Source: Chloroflexota bacterium
GTDB taxonomy: Bacteria; Chloroflexota; Dehalococcoidia; JACQUA01
Direction of reading: 5' to 3'
DNA length: 64,000 nt
Assembly: GCA_016210565.1 (NCBI GenBank)
Contig: JACQUA010000334.1
Coordinates: forward strand, 19,232 to 83,231
A program made the position numbers and the translations under genes. Of this stretch, positions 36,535-45,261 are shown in pieces (positions within the stretch are counted from its first letter, which is position 1; every line of letters begins with the position of its first letter). The notes under the pieces are model-generated. The model was not told the DNA's origin and did not search any database. It was given only the letters and a program-made list of their open reading frames with translations.

Positions 36535-37227
36535 TCATCGCTCAGCGGAGCGGTTCGACCGCCATATATCGAGCACTTCCCTGGAATCCGCGATGTCCAT
36601 AGAAGATGACATGATAAGCAAAGCCGCGTCGTGGCACGTCGCCTTATGGCTGGCAATACAATCTCGCAGGAGGACCGGATAGTAGTCAAGAAGCTGGGCA
36701 TGCTTGGCTGTGGCCATCACGCACCCCTGGGTCACCACGCCAGCAATCGTGACAGTTTGTATGCCGTTGCTGCGCAACATCATGTCAAGATCGGTCCCCA
36801 TAAAGGCGCTGGACCGGTGTTTGCGGATAACAATCTCATCCGGCAATGGGGTTAGTTCTTCCACTATCTGCCAGCCCCAGCTATTTTCAATACAACGCCT
36901 GGTCAATCCCTTGAAGGGCTTGTTGCTTTCATAACTCATGTGCAACAACTGCATTCGCAATGAGGCAGGCGAGTCAGACAAGGAATTGGCATACGAAGTC
37001 ATTTGTACATGAATCCGAAGAACGCCGTGGCGCCGGGCCGCTTCAAGAACCTGTTTGACCTGCGGTACCATTTGGCGAGCGGCGGATGTTTCGCTTCCCT
37101 GCTTATCAGAGAAGCCCCCGGGCATGACGTAGTCATTTTGGAGGTCGATGAGCAAGAGGGCATTGTGCTCTGGGTCCACCAATTCCTGGAGGGTGGTCAG
37201 AACCTCCTTGCCATCAATAATCAGCAT
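36535..37227 (-). CDS. Isochorismatase-like cysteine hydrolase
   Basis: 230 residues. The triad of this alpha/beta hydrolase family is visible: Asp in LLIDLQND, Lys in IVIRKHRSSAF and Cys in IAGVVTQGCVMATA. Family members cleave C-N or vinyl-ether bonds, for example in nicotinamide, N-carbamoyl amino acids, ureas or isochorismate. The gene stands between two near-duplicate solute-binding proteins, so its substrate, or a product of it, is probably what those proteins import. The C-terminus (IASHKATCHDAALLIMSSSMDIADSREVL) is the usual helical end. Confidence 0.85.
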   Translation of the reverse strand: MLIIDGKEVLTTLQELVDPEHNALLLIDLQNDYVMPGGFSDKQGSETSAARQMVPQVKQVLEAARRHGVLRIHVQMTSYANSLSDSPASLRMQLLHMSYESNKPFKGLTRRCIENSWGWQIVEELTPLPDEIVIRKHRSSAFMGTDLDMMLRSNGIQTVTIAGVVTQGCVMATAKHAQLLDYYPVLLRDCIASHKATCHDAALLIMSSSMDIADSREVLDIWRSNRSAER

Positions 37228-37302
37228 TAGCTACCTCCCTCGATAAGCTATTTGTTAAACACGACGTTGAACTGACTGCGCCTCAGACGCCGGGAAATTC
37301 CG

Positions 37303-37393
37303 CAGCGACACGCCTTGTCCCGACATGTCGGGATCGAACCCCTGGAGTCAGCGCGCCACGACAGGGTTTCGACACCCGCAAGGGCGTCGCTAC
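37303..37393. repeat. Dispersed repeat, CAGCGACAC...GTCGCTAC
   Basis: Begins CAGCGACACGCCTTGTCCCG and ends GGGCGTCGCTAC, with the TGTCCCGACATGTCGGGA hairpin inside. Member of the family also seen at 23128, 47768 and 61121. It occupies the gap between solute-binding protein 9 and the isochorismatase-like gene and might weaken read-through there. Confidence 0.65.
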
Positions 37394-37415
37394 AGGGCTT
37401 CCCAGCAGCGGCGGC

Positions 37416-38573
37416 CTATTTCATCAGCGGAGCGAATATTTCCTTGGCGACCTGGAACAATTGAGTGTCCAAGAGGACTCCTTCCTCGGTCGAGGGTACT
37501 ACTTTCTCGCCTGGGAGGGGAAGCAGGCCGGGATAGTCTTTGGGAGGAGGGACATCCAGTCTGGCGCTGGGTCGCAAGTACACCTCGCTAAACAGGGCCT
37601 GCCCTTCTTTGGTTAGAAGCCAGTTAATGAACACTTTGGCTGCGTTGGGGTGTGGCAGTTGTCCACTGGGCAAAGAAAGGCAGCCTCCACCCGCGGTGAC
37701 GCTAAGGCCATCTTTTACCCGCCCCAGGGTTACGGGTGCACCAAGCTGCTCCAACTCAAGCCAACCTGGCGGGTAAGGTCCCACCGCTAAGGAGTACTTT
37801 CCCTTGGCCACCGACTCCGCGATGAGACGCAAGTCCCGGCTCAGTACCGGTTCCTGTTTGACGAACTGGCGCAGGTAATCCTTGGTCTTATCCAATCCCC
37901 AGAGAGTTGTCAGGAATCCGACCCAGGCGTTGCCCGAGCCGGGACCGGTGGGGTCCCGCATCACGATCTTACCCTTCCATTTTGGGTCCAGGAGGTCCTG
38001 GTACGAACCTATTTCCCCTTTCTTAACAAGCTCGGTATTATAACCCAGGTACGAGTTAAAACTGGCGCTGAAGGGTATCACCAGCTTATCCCGGTCCAGA
38101 AAGGGATTGCCACCGGTCCAGGCTTTGGCGTCCGTAACCTCGGGTAGAATGAGCATTGGTTCCACGGAGGCCACTATGCCGGCGGGTTTCATGTCGCTGA
38201 GAATATAGGAAGCGCCCTGGGAAATGACATCTACCAGGTACAGACCGGCCCGGCGTTCACTCACAATTTTCACAGTGTGTTCGCTTCCTCCCCCTGGAGT
38301 GAACTCTATCTCCAGGCCGAACTTCTCTTTGACCGCCTTTCGGATGGCCGTCTGCGTTTCAGGCGGCCAGTTGGCATAGGCGCTGATCTTGCCCTCTTTT
38401 TTTGCTTCCTGTACCGCTTTGTCCCATTCCGCTTCCCACCCCTGTTTGGTCGCCTTCACCGGAGTGGTGATTCCTTCCGGCGCTCTGGCCGGCGTCCCCG
38501 TTTGTGGCGGGGTGCAAGCGGCCAGCATAGCAGCCAGCAAGACGATTGCGATTAACACTTGTGAACGTCTCAT
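37416..38573 (-). CDS. ABC-type solute-binding lipoprotein 9
   Basis: 385 residues; AGGAGG twelve bases before the ATG. Lipobox LAAC, Cys20. Shares with paralog 8 the EAEWDKAVQEAKKEGKISAYANWPPETQ start, ISQGASYILSDMKPAG, NPKWKGKI-type hinge (DPKWKGKIVMRDPTGPGSG), AKGKYSLAVGPYPPGWLEL and LPHPNAAKVFINWLLTKEG. It follows an MmgE/PrpD gene by 67 bases, repeating the uptake-plus-PrpD pairing seen at 26984-33693. Confidence 0.88.
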   Translation of the reverse strand: MRRSQVLIAIVLLAAMLAACTPPQTGTPARAPEGITTPVKATKQGWEAEWDKAVQEAKKEGKISAYANWPPETQTAIRKAVKEKFGLEIEFTPGGGSEHTVKIVSERRAGLYLVDVISQGASYILSDMKPAGIVASVEPMLILPEVTDAKAWTGGNPFLDRDKLVIPFSASFNSYLGYNTELVKKGEIGSYQDLLDPKWKGKIVMRDPTGPGSGNAWVGFLTTLWGLDKTKDYLRQFVKQEPVLSRDLRLIAESVAKGKYSLAVGPYPPGWLELEQLGAPVTLGRVKDGLSVTAGGGCLSLPSGQLPHPNAAKVFINWLLTKEGQALFSEVYLRPSARLDVPPPKDYPGLLPLPGEKVVPSTEEGVLLDTQLFQVAKEIFAPLMK

Positions 38574-38640
38574 TCTATGTTATGCCTCCTGGTCCGGCAT
38601 AGCCGGAAATTGATTAACCCATTATCCAGTACTGAGGAGC

Positions 38641-40044
38641 TCACCTGGCAGCCATGAGCACGGCCAGGTCTGAAACATCATCCAGCTCTTCCAGCCTGTG
38701 CAGCATTTCGAGCATCCGGTCAGCCCTATGTTTCGGCAGCACGGGTGCTATCACCTTACTGAACTTGTCTTCCATATCCTGCGCAGTGAGGGGGTTCTCA
38801 GGGGATCCCTTTAACGCCCCATTGTGGAAGTGGGTGAACTCCCTACCGTCTTTTGTCGTCAAAACGACTATGCCCGGCCATGTCCCCGGGAACAACTTGT
38901 CCAGTTCCGGTTCCGGCACCACATCGGTGCGATTGAACAGGTCCACGTGTCGCGGGTCTGTCAGGTTAGCCTCGCTTTTGTAGTCCAGGCTGAATGCAAT
39001 CCCGCTTTCTCCTTTGTAAGCGGTAAACGCCATTATGTAGCGTGCGCTTCTATTGGTAGAGCCGGAGGCATCCACGGACGGATAGACGGATGAACCAACC
39101 ACAGGCGCCACCGAAGTCGGGAGTTTCAGCGTCATCCGGTCGATGTCGTCACCCTGAATGTGGTGCTTCTGAAGTATTTCCGCGAGCGCCTCTATGCCGG
39201 GCCGAATATATATTCCCACGTTGAACCTGCCGCAGGTGGTCTGTTTCACTTCCCACACCGTTCCCAGGCCTCCGGTTGCCTTTGCCGGGTCAGGATTGGC
39301 CGAATGGGCTCGCAGGAACCCCCGCGGGTCTTCGAATATGGCGCTGATGCCTATGACGCCCATCTGCGCCAGCAGCGCCGCCAGGACCCCGCTTTGCGAT
39401 GCCCTGCCGGACTGGATCCGGTGGGTGAAGGGGCTTTTGGGGAACTGTACCCAGGGAGGAGCCCCTGAGCCTTGAACGGCGGCAATGCTTATGGCCTGGG
39501 CCAGCGCGTCCTGACCCAGTCCGAGAAGCTTCCCGGCTGCTACGGCGCAGCCGATGGGAGCGCAGAGCGCAGTGGGATGAAAGCCCCGGCTGTAAACATT
39601 GTCGGCTCCCAGGGCGTATCCTACCCTGGCCATGACCTCACAACCCGCGACGGTAGCTAAGATCAGGTCCTTTCCGCCGGCGTGCTGTCGCTCGGCAACA
39701 GCGAGGGTGGCCGGGATCAGGCAGGAAAGATGTATCGCGGCGCGGTGGAAACTGTCAAACGAGCCGAAGCTAAGCACCGTGTTGGAGAAAGCGGCATTGA
39801 TGCAGGGTACCCGGCAGCCCTGGGTCACCAGGCTGGACTCCTCCTTGCCGCCCATTTCCTTGAAGAATCCGGGTATCCCGATGGCGTCTACCTGCAACTT
39901 GCGGTCGGGATCGATCTTGGCGGCGATAGCGGTCATGCCAATCTGGTCTCGCACGAGCATAGAAGTGAATTCGACCACATCTCGTGGCAAATCGTCGAAT
40001 TTCAGACCGGCTGCGAACTCAGCCAGTTGGTCCCGTACCGTCAT
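38641..40044 (-). CDS. MmgE/PrpD family protein 4
   Basis: 467 residues; AAGGAGACAAAGAA leads into the ATG. Blocks: TVRDQLAEFAAGLKFDDLPRD, GFHPTALCAPIGCAVAAGKLLGLG, AVQGSGAPPWVQFPKSPFTH and RDG-type KDGREFTHFHNGALKGSPENPLT. A serine stands in the AVQGxGAP loop where the other four have alanine. It lies between PrpD5 and solute-binding protein 9 on one strand. Confidence 0.9.
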   Translation of the reverse strand: MTVRDQLAEFAAGLKFDDLPRDVVEFTSMLVRDQIGMTAIAAKIDPDRKLQVDAIGIPGFFKEMGGKEESSLVTQGCRVPCINAAFSNTVLSFGSFDSFHRAAIHLSCLIPATLAVAERQHAGGKDLILATVAGCEVMARVGYALGADNVYSRGFHPTALCAPIGCAVAAGKLLGLGQDALAQAISIAAVQGSGAPPWVQFPKSPFTHRIQSGRASQSGVLAALLAQMGVIGISAIFEDPRGFLRAHSANPDPAKATGGLGTVWEVKQTTCGRFNVGIYIRPGIEALAEILQKHHIQGDDIDRMTLKLPTSVAPVVGSSVYPSVDASGSTNRSARYIMAFTAYKGESGIAFSLDYKSEANLTDPRHVDLFNRTDVVPEPELDKLFPGTWPGIVVLTTKDGREFTHFHNGALKGSPENPLTAQDMEDKFSKVIAPVLPKHRADRMLEMLHRLEELDDVSDLAVLMAAR

Positions 40045-40153
40045 TTCTTTGTCTCCTTGAACTCAGTGTCAGAAAATCCTCAAGAATTGGAATCCCAAAC
40101 GGGTGCGATGGCCTCTAACACGAACACAATAGTAAACCCCGCGTGTATCATCG

Positions 40154-41557
40154 TCATCCGGCAGCCATCAGCGCCGCTAAATCTGAGACGTCGTTCAACT
40201 CTTCCAACCGGCGCATGGTTTTCAACATCTGATCACTCCTCTGTTCGGGCAGGTGGGGCGCCAGGATCTTGCTCAACCTGGCTTCCATCTCGTGTTCAGT
40301 GAACGGATGTTCAGGAGATCCCTTTACCGAGCCGTGGTGGAACTCGCGGAACTCCCTACCATCTCTGGTCCTCACGGTAAGTATACATGGCCAGGTTCCC
40401 GGAAACAACTTATCCAGGTCGGGTTCGGCCACCACGTCGATCAACTTGAAAAGTTCGACGTGACGCGGGTCTTTCAAATTGGCCTCTGATTTGTACTCCA
40501 GGCTGAATGATATTCCGTGCTCTCCCTTGTGGGCGGTGAATGCCAGCACGTACCGTGAGCTTCTATTCGTGGACCCCGTGGCATCCGCTGCGGGATAGTC
40601 CGGTGAACCAACCAGCGGCGCCACCGCCGTTGGCAGTTTGAATGTCATCCCAGCTATGTCTTCAGCGCGTATCCCGCTGTTCTGAAGTATGCCGAGAAGC
40701 GCTTCGATGCCCGGGATGACATACGTCCCCACACTGAACCTCTTCATAGTGGTCTGCTTCACTTCGAACACCTTTCCCAGGCCTTCCGTCAGCTCAGCCG
40801 GGTCAGGGTTTGCCGAGTGGGCTTTCAAGAATCCCCGGGGGTCTTCGAATATGGCGCTGATGCCCACCACACCCATTTGCGCCAGCAGGGCCGCCAGCAC
40901 GCCGCTCTGGGACGATCTGCCAACCTGGATACTATGGCTATGGGGATTCCTGGGGAATTCTACCCACGGAGGGGCGCCCGCCCCTTGAACTGCGGCAATG
41001 CTTATCGCTTCGGCCAGTTCGTCCCGTCCCAGTCCCAGAAGCTTGCCTGCGGCCACGGCGCAGCCAATGGGGGCGCAAATAGCGGTCGGATGAAAGCCTG
41101 CGTTGTAGACATTGCTGGCGCCCAGCGCCAACCCTACCCTCGCCATGACCTCAGCCCCTGCAACCGTCGCCAGAATCAGGTCCTTGCCGCTGGCTCGCTG
41201 TCTCTCGGCGACGGCGATGGTAGCCGGGATCAAGGATGACATATGTATCGTGGTACGGTGCATGCTATCGAACACGCCCCAGCTAATCACCGTGTTGGAG
41301 AAAGCGGCGTTTATGCAAGGTACTCTGCTGCCCTCTGATACCAGACTCGATTCTTCCTTCCCGCCCAGCTCTCTGAAATACCTTGGTACGCCGATGTTGT
41401 CCACCAGAAACCTGGGGTCCGGATCGATCCGGGTAGCAGCGGCGGTCACGCCGATTTGATTCTTGATGAGAGCCGAGGTGAACTCGACGACGTCACGGGG
41501 TAAATCTTCAAATTCGAGAGTTGCACCGAACTCTGCCAATTGATCACGGATCGCCAT
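40154..41557 (-). CDS. MmgE/PrpD family protein 5
   Basis: 467 residues with GGGAG before the ATG. It carries AIRDQLAEFGATLEFEDLPRD, GFHPTAICAPIGCAVAAGKLLGLG, AVQGAGAPPWVEFPRNPHSH and RDGREFREFHHGSVKGSPEHPFT. The WVEFPRNPHSHSIQVGR stretch is shared with PrpD2 and not with PrpD3 and PrpD4, so duplications happened in more than one step. It follows the second CoA-transferase by 31 bases, which suggests that CoA activation and dehydration or epimerisation act in one pathway. Confidence 0.9.
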   Translation of the reverse strand: MAIRDQLAEFGATLEFEDLPRDVVEFTSALIKNQIGVTAAATRIDPDPRFLVDNIGVPRYFRELGGKEESSLVSEGSRVPCINAAFSNTVISWGVFDSMHRTTIHMSSLIPATIAVAERQRASGKDLILATVAGAEVMARVGLALGASNVYNAGFHPTAICAPIGCAVAAGKLLGLGRDELAEAISIAAVQGAGAPPWVEFPRNPHSHSIQVGRSSQSGVLAALLAQMGVVGISAIFEDPRGFLKAHSANPDPAELTEGLGKVFEVKQTTMKRFSVGTYVIPGIEALLGILQNSGIRAEDIAGMTFKLPTAVAPLVGSPDYPAADATGSTNRSSRYVLAFTAHKGEHGISFSLEYKSEANLKDPRHVELFKLIDVVAEPDLDKLFPGTWPCILTVRTRDGREFREFHHGSVKGSPEHPFTEHEMEARLSKILAPHLPEQRSDQMLKTMRRLEELNDVSDLAALMAAG

Positions 41558-41588
41558 TCTTCAGTCTCCCGGGTCCTTCCTCGAGATC

Positions 41589-42827
41589 TCAGCCGATTAC
41601 GCCATCGACGATCAACCTATCAATCTCTTCTTCCGGCATGTGCAATATCTCTTTGAAGACATAATCGTTGTGTTCCCCGAGGAGCGGGGCGTGCCTCCAC
41701 TGAAGGGCCGGTACATTCGACATCTTGAAGGCCCAGTCCTCAAGGGTCATTTCGCCCGCCTCGGGATGGACCACCTTGACCCAGTGACCCCGCTCCCTTA
41801 ACTGGGGATCTCGCCTTAGCAGGTCCTCCACGCTTTCCACAACCCCCGCGGCCACTCCCGCCCCCTGCAGCAATTCCATCACCTCCCAGGGGCTTCTCTG
41901 CACGGTCCATTCACTGATGATTTGGTCCAGGGCTTCAGCATTGGTTTTCCTATCCGCGAGCGTGGCAAACCGGCGGTCGCCGGCCAGGTCAGCCCGGCCG
42001 ATAACCCGGCAAAACGCCCTCCACTCCTCCGGAGTGAAAACCGCTATGGCGCACCATTGGTCCTGTCCCTGGCAGCGGTAGACTCCGTGCGGAGCGGCGT
42101 CATCCGACCGGTTGCCCTGGGGCTGGCGCCGCCTTTTGTTGACAAGGTAATCGAAAATGAACGTGCCGGTGAAATTGAGGGTGGACTCATATTGAGAAAG
42201 CTCGATGAACTGTCCCCTCCCCGTCCTCGCCCGCCAGTAGAGCGCCGACAGGAGGGCCACCATACCGTGAAAGGGCTGGCTACTGCTGTCGGGATGGGAG
42301 TACGGACTGGCCCGTATGGGTGACCTCCCTGTGGAGGTGGTCATATGGTCAAAACCGCACATCGCCAGCATATTCCAGCTCAAAGTCCTGAAATCCCTGT
42401 ACGGCCCATCCATGCCGAAAGCGGGCATGGCAAGCATGATGATGTCGGGCTTGACCTTCACGAGTTCCTCATAGGTTAGCCCGAATCGCTTCAGGGCCGT
42501 CGGGACCAGATTGGTTATGACTACCTGGCTCAGACTCACCAACCGCCTGGCAAGCTCCCGCCCCTCCCGATGATTGAGATTGAGCGTGACGGAAAGCTTG
42601 TTGGTATTGAACTTGTTGAAGGTATGTCCCAGGTTCAGGCTGGTTAGACTCGACGCTCCCGGCCCTGGGTGCCGGCCGGCCACGCCCTTCCGGATGGATT
42701 CTTCGTTTTCGACGCAGACCACCTGGGCGCCATAGTCGGCCAGAATCTTGCCCACCATGGGTCCGGCCACGGCGGTAGCGAATTCGATTACTCTAATCCC
42801 CGTCAGGGGAAGCTGATTATTGGGCAT
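41589..42827 (-). CDS. Class III CoA-transferase (CaiB/BaiF/FRC type), subunit B
   Basis: 412 residues from the ATG at 42827; an upstream in-frame ATG at 42902 would add 25 low-quality residues. Start PLTGIRVIEFATAVAGPMVGKILADYGAQVVCVE is the family's N-terminal Rossmann-like block. TNLVPTALKRFGLTYEEL and ARTGRGQFIELSQYESTL follow. In the region of the catalytic Asp, SHPDSSSQPFHG keeps an aspartate. Such enzymes move CoA between carboxylic acids. It lies beside a second CoA-transferase in which that Asp seems to be missing, which resembles heteromeric members such as benzylsuccinate CoA-transferase. Confidence 0.87.
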   Translation of the reverse strand: MPNNQLPLTGIRVIEFATAVAGPMVGKILADYGAQVVCVENEESIRKGVAGRHPGPGASSLTSLNLGHTFNKFNTNKLSVTLNLNHREGRELARRLVSLSQVVITNLVPTALKRFGLTYEELVKVKPDIIMLAMPAFGMDGPYRDFRTLSWNMLAMCGFDHMTTSTGRSPIRASPYSHPDSSSQPFHGMVALLSALYWRARTGRGQFIELSQYESTLNFTGTFIFDYLVNKRRRQPQGNRSDDAAPHGVYRCQGQDQWCAIAVFTPEEWRAFCRVIGRADLAGDRRFATLADRKTNAEALDQIISEWTVQRSPWEVMELLQGAGVAAGVVESVEDLLRRDPQLRERGHWVKVVHPEAGEMTLEDWAFKMSNVPALQWRHAPLLGEHNDYVFKEILHMPEEEIDRLIVDGVIG

Positions 42828-42938
42828 TGTATTGTCTTTGCAGCTTTGTTCTCTGTCTGTCAGCGCGGTGGGTCGGCACAGCCACCCCCCTTTCCACCCC
42901 ACCCCTCTGTGCTTGACCCACCCTGCGTGGCTCCAGCT

Positions 42939-44192
42939 TCAGATAACTCCCTTGCCTTTCAACTCCATGAGCTGTTCCTTTGCCATGCCGAGTTCTTTCT
43001 CATACACCTCGGAGTTGTGCTCCCCGACAAGAGGGGGCCTCCTGGCAATCCGCCACGGCGTTTCGGAAAGCCTGTACGGCGCGCCAACGTATTGCAAGGT
43101 GGCGCCCAGCTCCGCGTGCTCCACCGGCGTGAAGAAAGAGCGCGTCGTGAGATGGGGGTCCTTCGCAACGTCTTCGGGCGTGTTGACGGCGCCGATGACC
43201 ACTCCTTTTTTTTGCCCGCTGACGAAGATGTCCTCCTTGGTGCGCGTCTTTAAAAAGGCGGCAAGCACCCCATTTATGTGCCTTACGGCTTCGGGAGTGT
43301 TCCGGTAGAAGGGGTCCTGCCATCGTTCTTCTTTCAGGTCGGCGGCTGACCCCTCGGCGTCTAACCAATCGACCAGCCGTTCCCACCAGGCCACCCCCGA
43401 AAGATGGGCTATGTCAATGAATCCGTCCTGGCACGGAAAAATGCCCTGGGCCGCCGGGGTAAGGGCCTGGCTATGCTGGAGCATTTCGTTGCCGATCCTC
43501 TTCCGGATGGCCCCGGTAGACTCATAGACCAGGGTGGAAGCCTGCAAGCAGACCGGCACCGATTGCTGCATCGACACGTCAACGTGCTGCCCCTGACCGG
43601 TGGCCAGCCGGTGGTAAAGGGCAATCAGGGTAGCGGCGGCAGCCTCGGTAGAAACCTGATGATATGCCTGTAACCCGGCCATGTACTGGGGGGGAAGGTC
43701 CGGCCATCCGCAGGGATACAGGTCACCCCCCAGGGCCAGGGCTACAATGTCAGAGGCTTTGTAGTCTTTCCAGGGGCCGGTTTGACCGAAGGCGGTAATC
43801 GAAGTGAGAATCAGCCCCGGGTTGATTTCCTTCAGGGCTGAATACTCAATTCCCCTTTCCCCCAAATGCCCCGGAGGGTAGGTCTCGATCACGACGTCGG
43901 CATGGGAAAGGAGCCTCTTCAGCAGCGCTTTCCCCGCCGGATAGTCCAGGTCCAGGGTGACGCTGCGTTTGTTGGCGTTGAAACGGAACCAGAACAGGCT
44001 CTTCTCAACGTGCGCCTCGTCCCGGAAGAACGGCCCGATTGTCCGGGCGGCGTCGCCTCCCGGCGGTTCCACTTTTATCACATCCGCCCCCAGGTCAGCC
44101 AGGAGCTTGCCGCAGTACTGTCCTCTGGCATCCGCCAGGTCAAGAACGCGGATGTCACCAAGGGCTTGTTTGTTCCTTTCGGACTTGCTCAT
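42939..44192 (-). CDS. Class III CoA-transferase, subunit A (catalytic Asp not found)
   Basis: 417 residues from the ATG at 44192; a far upstream ATG at 44303 was rejected because the extension crosses a C-run and repeat-like sequence. Typical blocks: LGDIRVLDLADARGQYCGKLLADLGADVIKVEPPGGD, TYPPGHLGERGIEYSALKEINPGLI, SITAFGQTGPW, and ATGQGQHVDVSMQQS. Where active members have Asp before the helix leading to AL, this one reads MAGLQAYHQVSTEA, with Tyr or His. It may be a structural partner of the next gene, 111 bases downstream. Confidence 0.85.
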   Translation of the reverse strand: MSKSERNKQALGDIRVLDLADARGQYCGKLLADLGADVIKVEPPGGDAARTIGPFFRDEAHVEKSLFWFRFNANKRSVTLDLDYPAGKALLKRLLSHADVVIETYPPGHLGERGIEYSALKEINPGLILTSITAFGQTGPWKDYKASDIVALALGGDLYPCGWPDLPPQYMAGLQAYHQVSTEAAAATLIALYHRLATGQGQHVDVSMQQSVPVCLQASTLVYESTGAIRKRIGNEMLQHSQALTPAAQGIFPCQDGFIDIAHLSGVAWWERLVDWLDAEGSAADLKEERWQDPFYRNTPEAVRHINGVLAAFLKTRTKEDIFVSGQKKGVVIGAVNTPEDVAKDPHLTTRSFFTPVEHAELGATLQYVGAPYRLSETPWRIARRPPLVGEHNSEVYEKELGMAKEQLMELKGKGVI

Positions 44193-44337
44193 GATGGTCC
44201 GTTTCCGCTTCGTTTTCGGTGCATGTTGTTTCTCTGATTGCCTGGCGCCTGTGGACGGTCGCCCCCCCCCCCGCAAGGCCAAAGCCATGGGCTGCGCCTG
44301 CAATGGGCTACCCCCGGCAGGCTATTCACACATGCAG

Positions 44338-45117
44338 TTACTGATTAGCCTTTATACCTTTGCCGCCCAGGAAATCCCGCAGGCCCCCCCATCCGGGGTT
44401 ATCCCTGTTGTCTTCCTCGTGCAAACGCTCGCCCGCTTCCATCTGCGCCCGGTAGGTGGGCGCCTCGTAGATAGCGTGGACAGCCTTCTTAATATTCATC
44501 AACGTCCTGGCGTTCCATTGGGCTATTTCTTTGGCCCACTGGAACGCCGCCGCCTGCAGTTCGGCATGGGGGACGATTCTATTTACCAGCCCTCCCTTGT
44601 ATGCCCGTTTGGCGTCCCAGTTCTTGCCGGTCACCAGCATCTCCATGGCCCATTTCCTGTTGGTGCCCTGGCATATCCGCGCTGCCGCCCCGCGGGGGAT
44701 GAAGTCCCGCATAATCTCAGGGAGACCAAACTGGGCTTTCTCCTTTGAGGCAATCGCAAGGTCGTGGCAAGCCATAAGTGAAAAACCGGCGCCCAGGCAG
44801 TAGCCGTTCACTACCGCGATGGTTATCTTCGGGCAATCTCTGACGAGCTCGCTCAGGCTGGGAGGATCGGGATCGTCGGGATGGGTGAACCGGTCGAGCA
44901 AGTCGTTCAAGTCCATCCCGGCGCTATAGGCCACGTCACCGGCCCCGGTGGTGGTGACCACCTTTATCGCGTCATCCTTGTTGATTTCCTCAAAAACACC
45001 CGCGAAGCCATCTCTGACATCCTGGTTCAGCGCATTTCTCTTCTCGGGCCGGTTAATGGTTACACAGGCAACGTTGCCCTTCTTCACCAGGATCACGACA
45101 GGTTCTCTTGAAGTCAA
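44338..45117 (-). CDS. Enoyl-CoA hydratase/isomerase (crotonase) family protein
   Basis: 259 residues from a TTG start; GGAGG lies seven bases upstream. The CoA-binding oxyanion-hole block AYSAGMDLNDLL and VNGYCLGAGFSLMACHDLAIAS are crotonase signatures. The second catalytic Glu is kept in FGLPEI. The first, normally in GGGCEL, is a serine here (GAGFSL), so standard hydratase chemistry is doubtful; isomerase, hydrolase or decarboxylase activity are alternatives. It leads the set crotonase, two CoA-transferases, two MmgE/PrpD, and is directly downstream of solute-binding protein 10. Confidence 0.88.
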   Translation of the reverse strand: MTSREPVVILVKKGNVACVTINRPEKRNALNQDVRDGFAGVFEEINKDDAIKVVTTTGAGDVAYSAGMDLNDLLDRFTHPDDPDPPSLSELVRDCPKITIAVVNGYCLGAGFSLMACHDLAIASKEKAQFGLPEIMRDFIPRGAAARICQGTNRKWAMEMLVTGKNWDAKRAYKGGLVNRIVPHAELQAAAFQWAKEIAQWNARTLMNIKKAVHAIYEAPTYRAQMEAGERLHEEDNRDNPGWGGLRDFLGGKGIKANQ

Positions 45118-45172
45118 CGTGGGTCCTCCTTAGATTCTGGCTTTGCAAATGGCATTCTCATTGGTGAGGGAA

Positions 45173-45250
45173 TGTCATTGCGAGCGAAGCGCGGCAATCT
45201 CCTGGATGCACAGCCAACCAGGGGATTGCTTCGCTCCGCTCGCAATGACA
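45173..45250. repeat. TGTCATTGCGAGCG inverted-repeat element
   Basis: 78 bases whose ends TGTCATTGCGAGCGAAGCG and CGCTCCGCTCGCAATGACA pair almost perfectly. A second, longer copy is at 63151-63283. It lies between solute-binding protein 10 and the crotonase gene, where a strong hairpin in the mRNA would be expected. Confidence 0.75.
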
Positions 45251-45261
45251 GAGCGTGCAGA

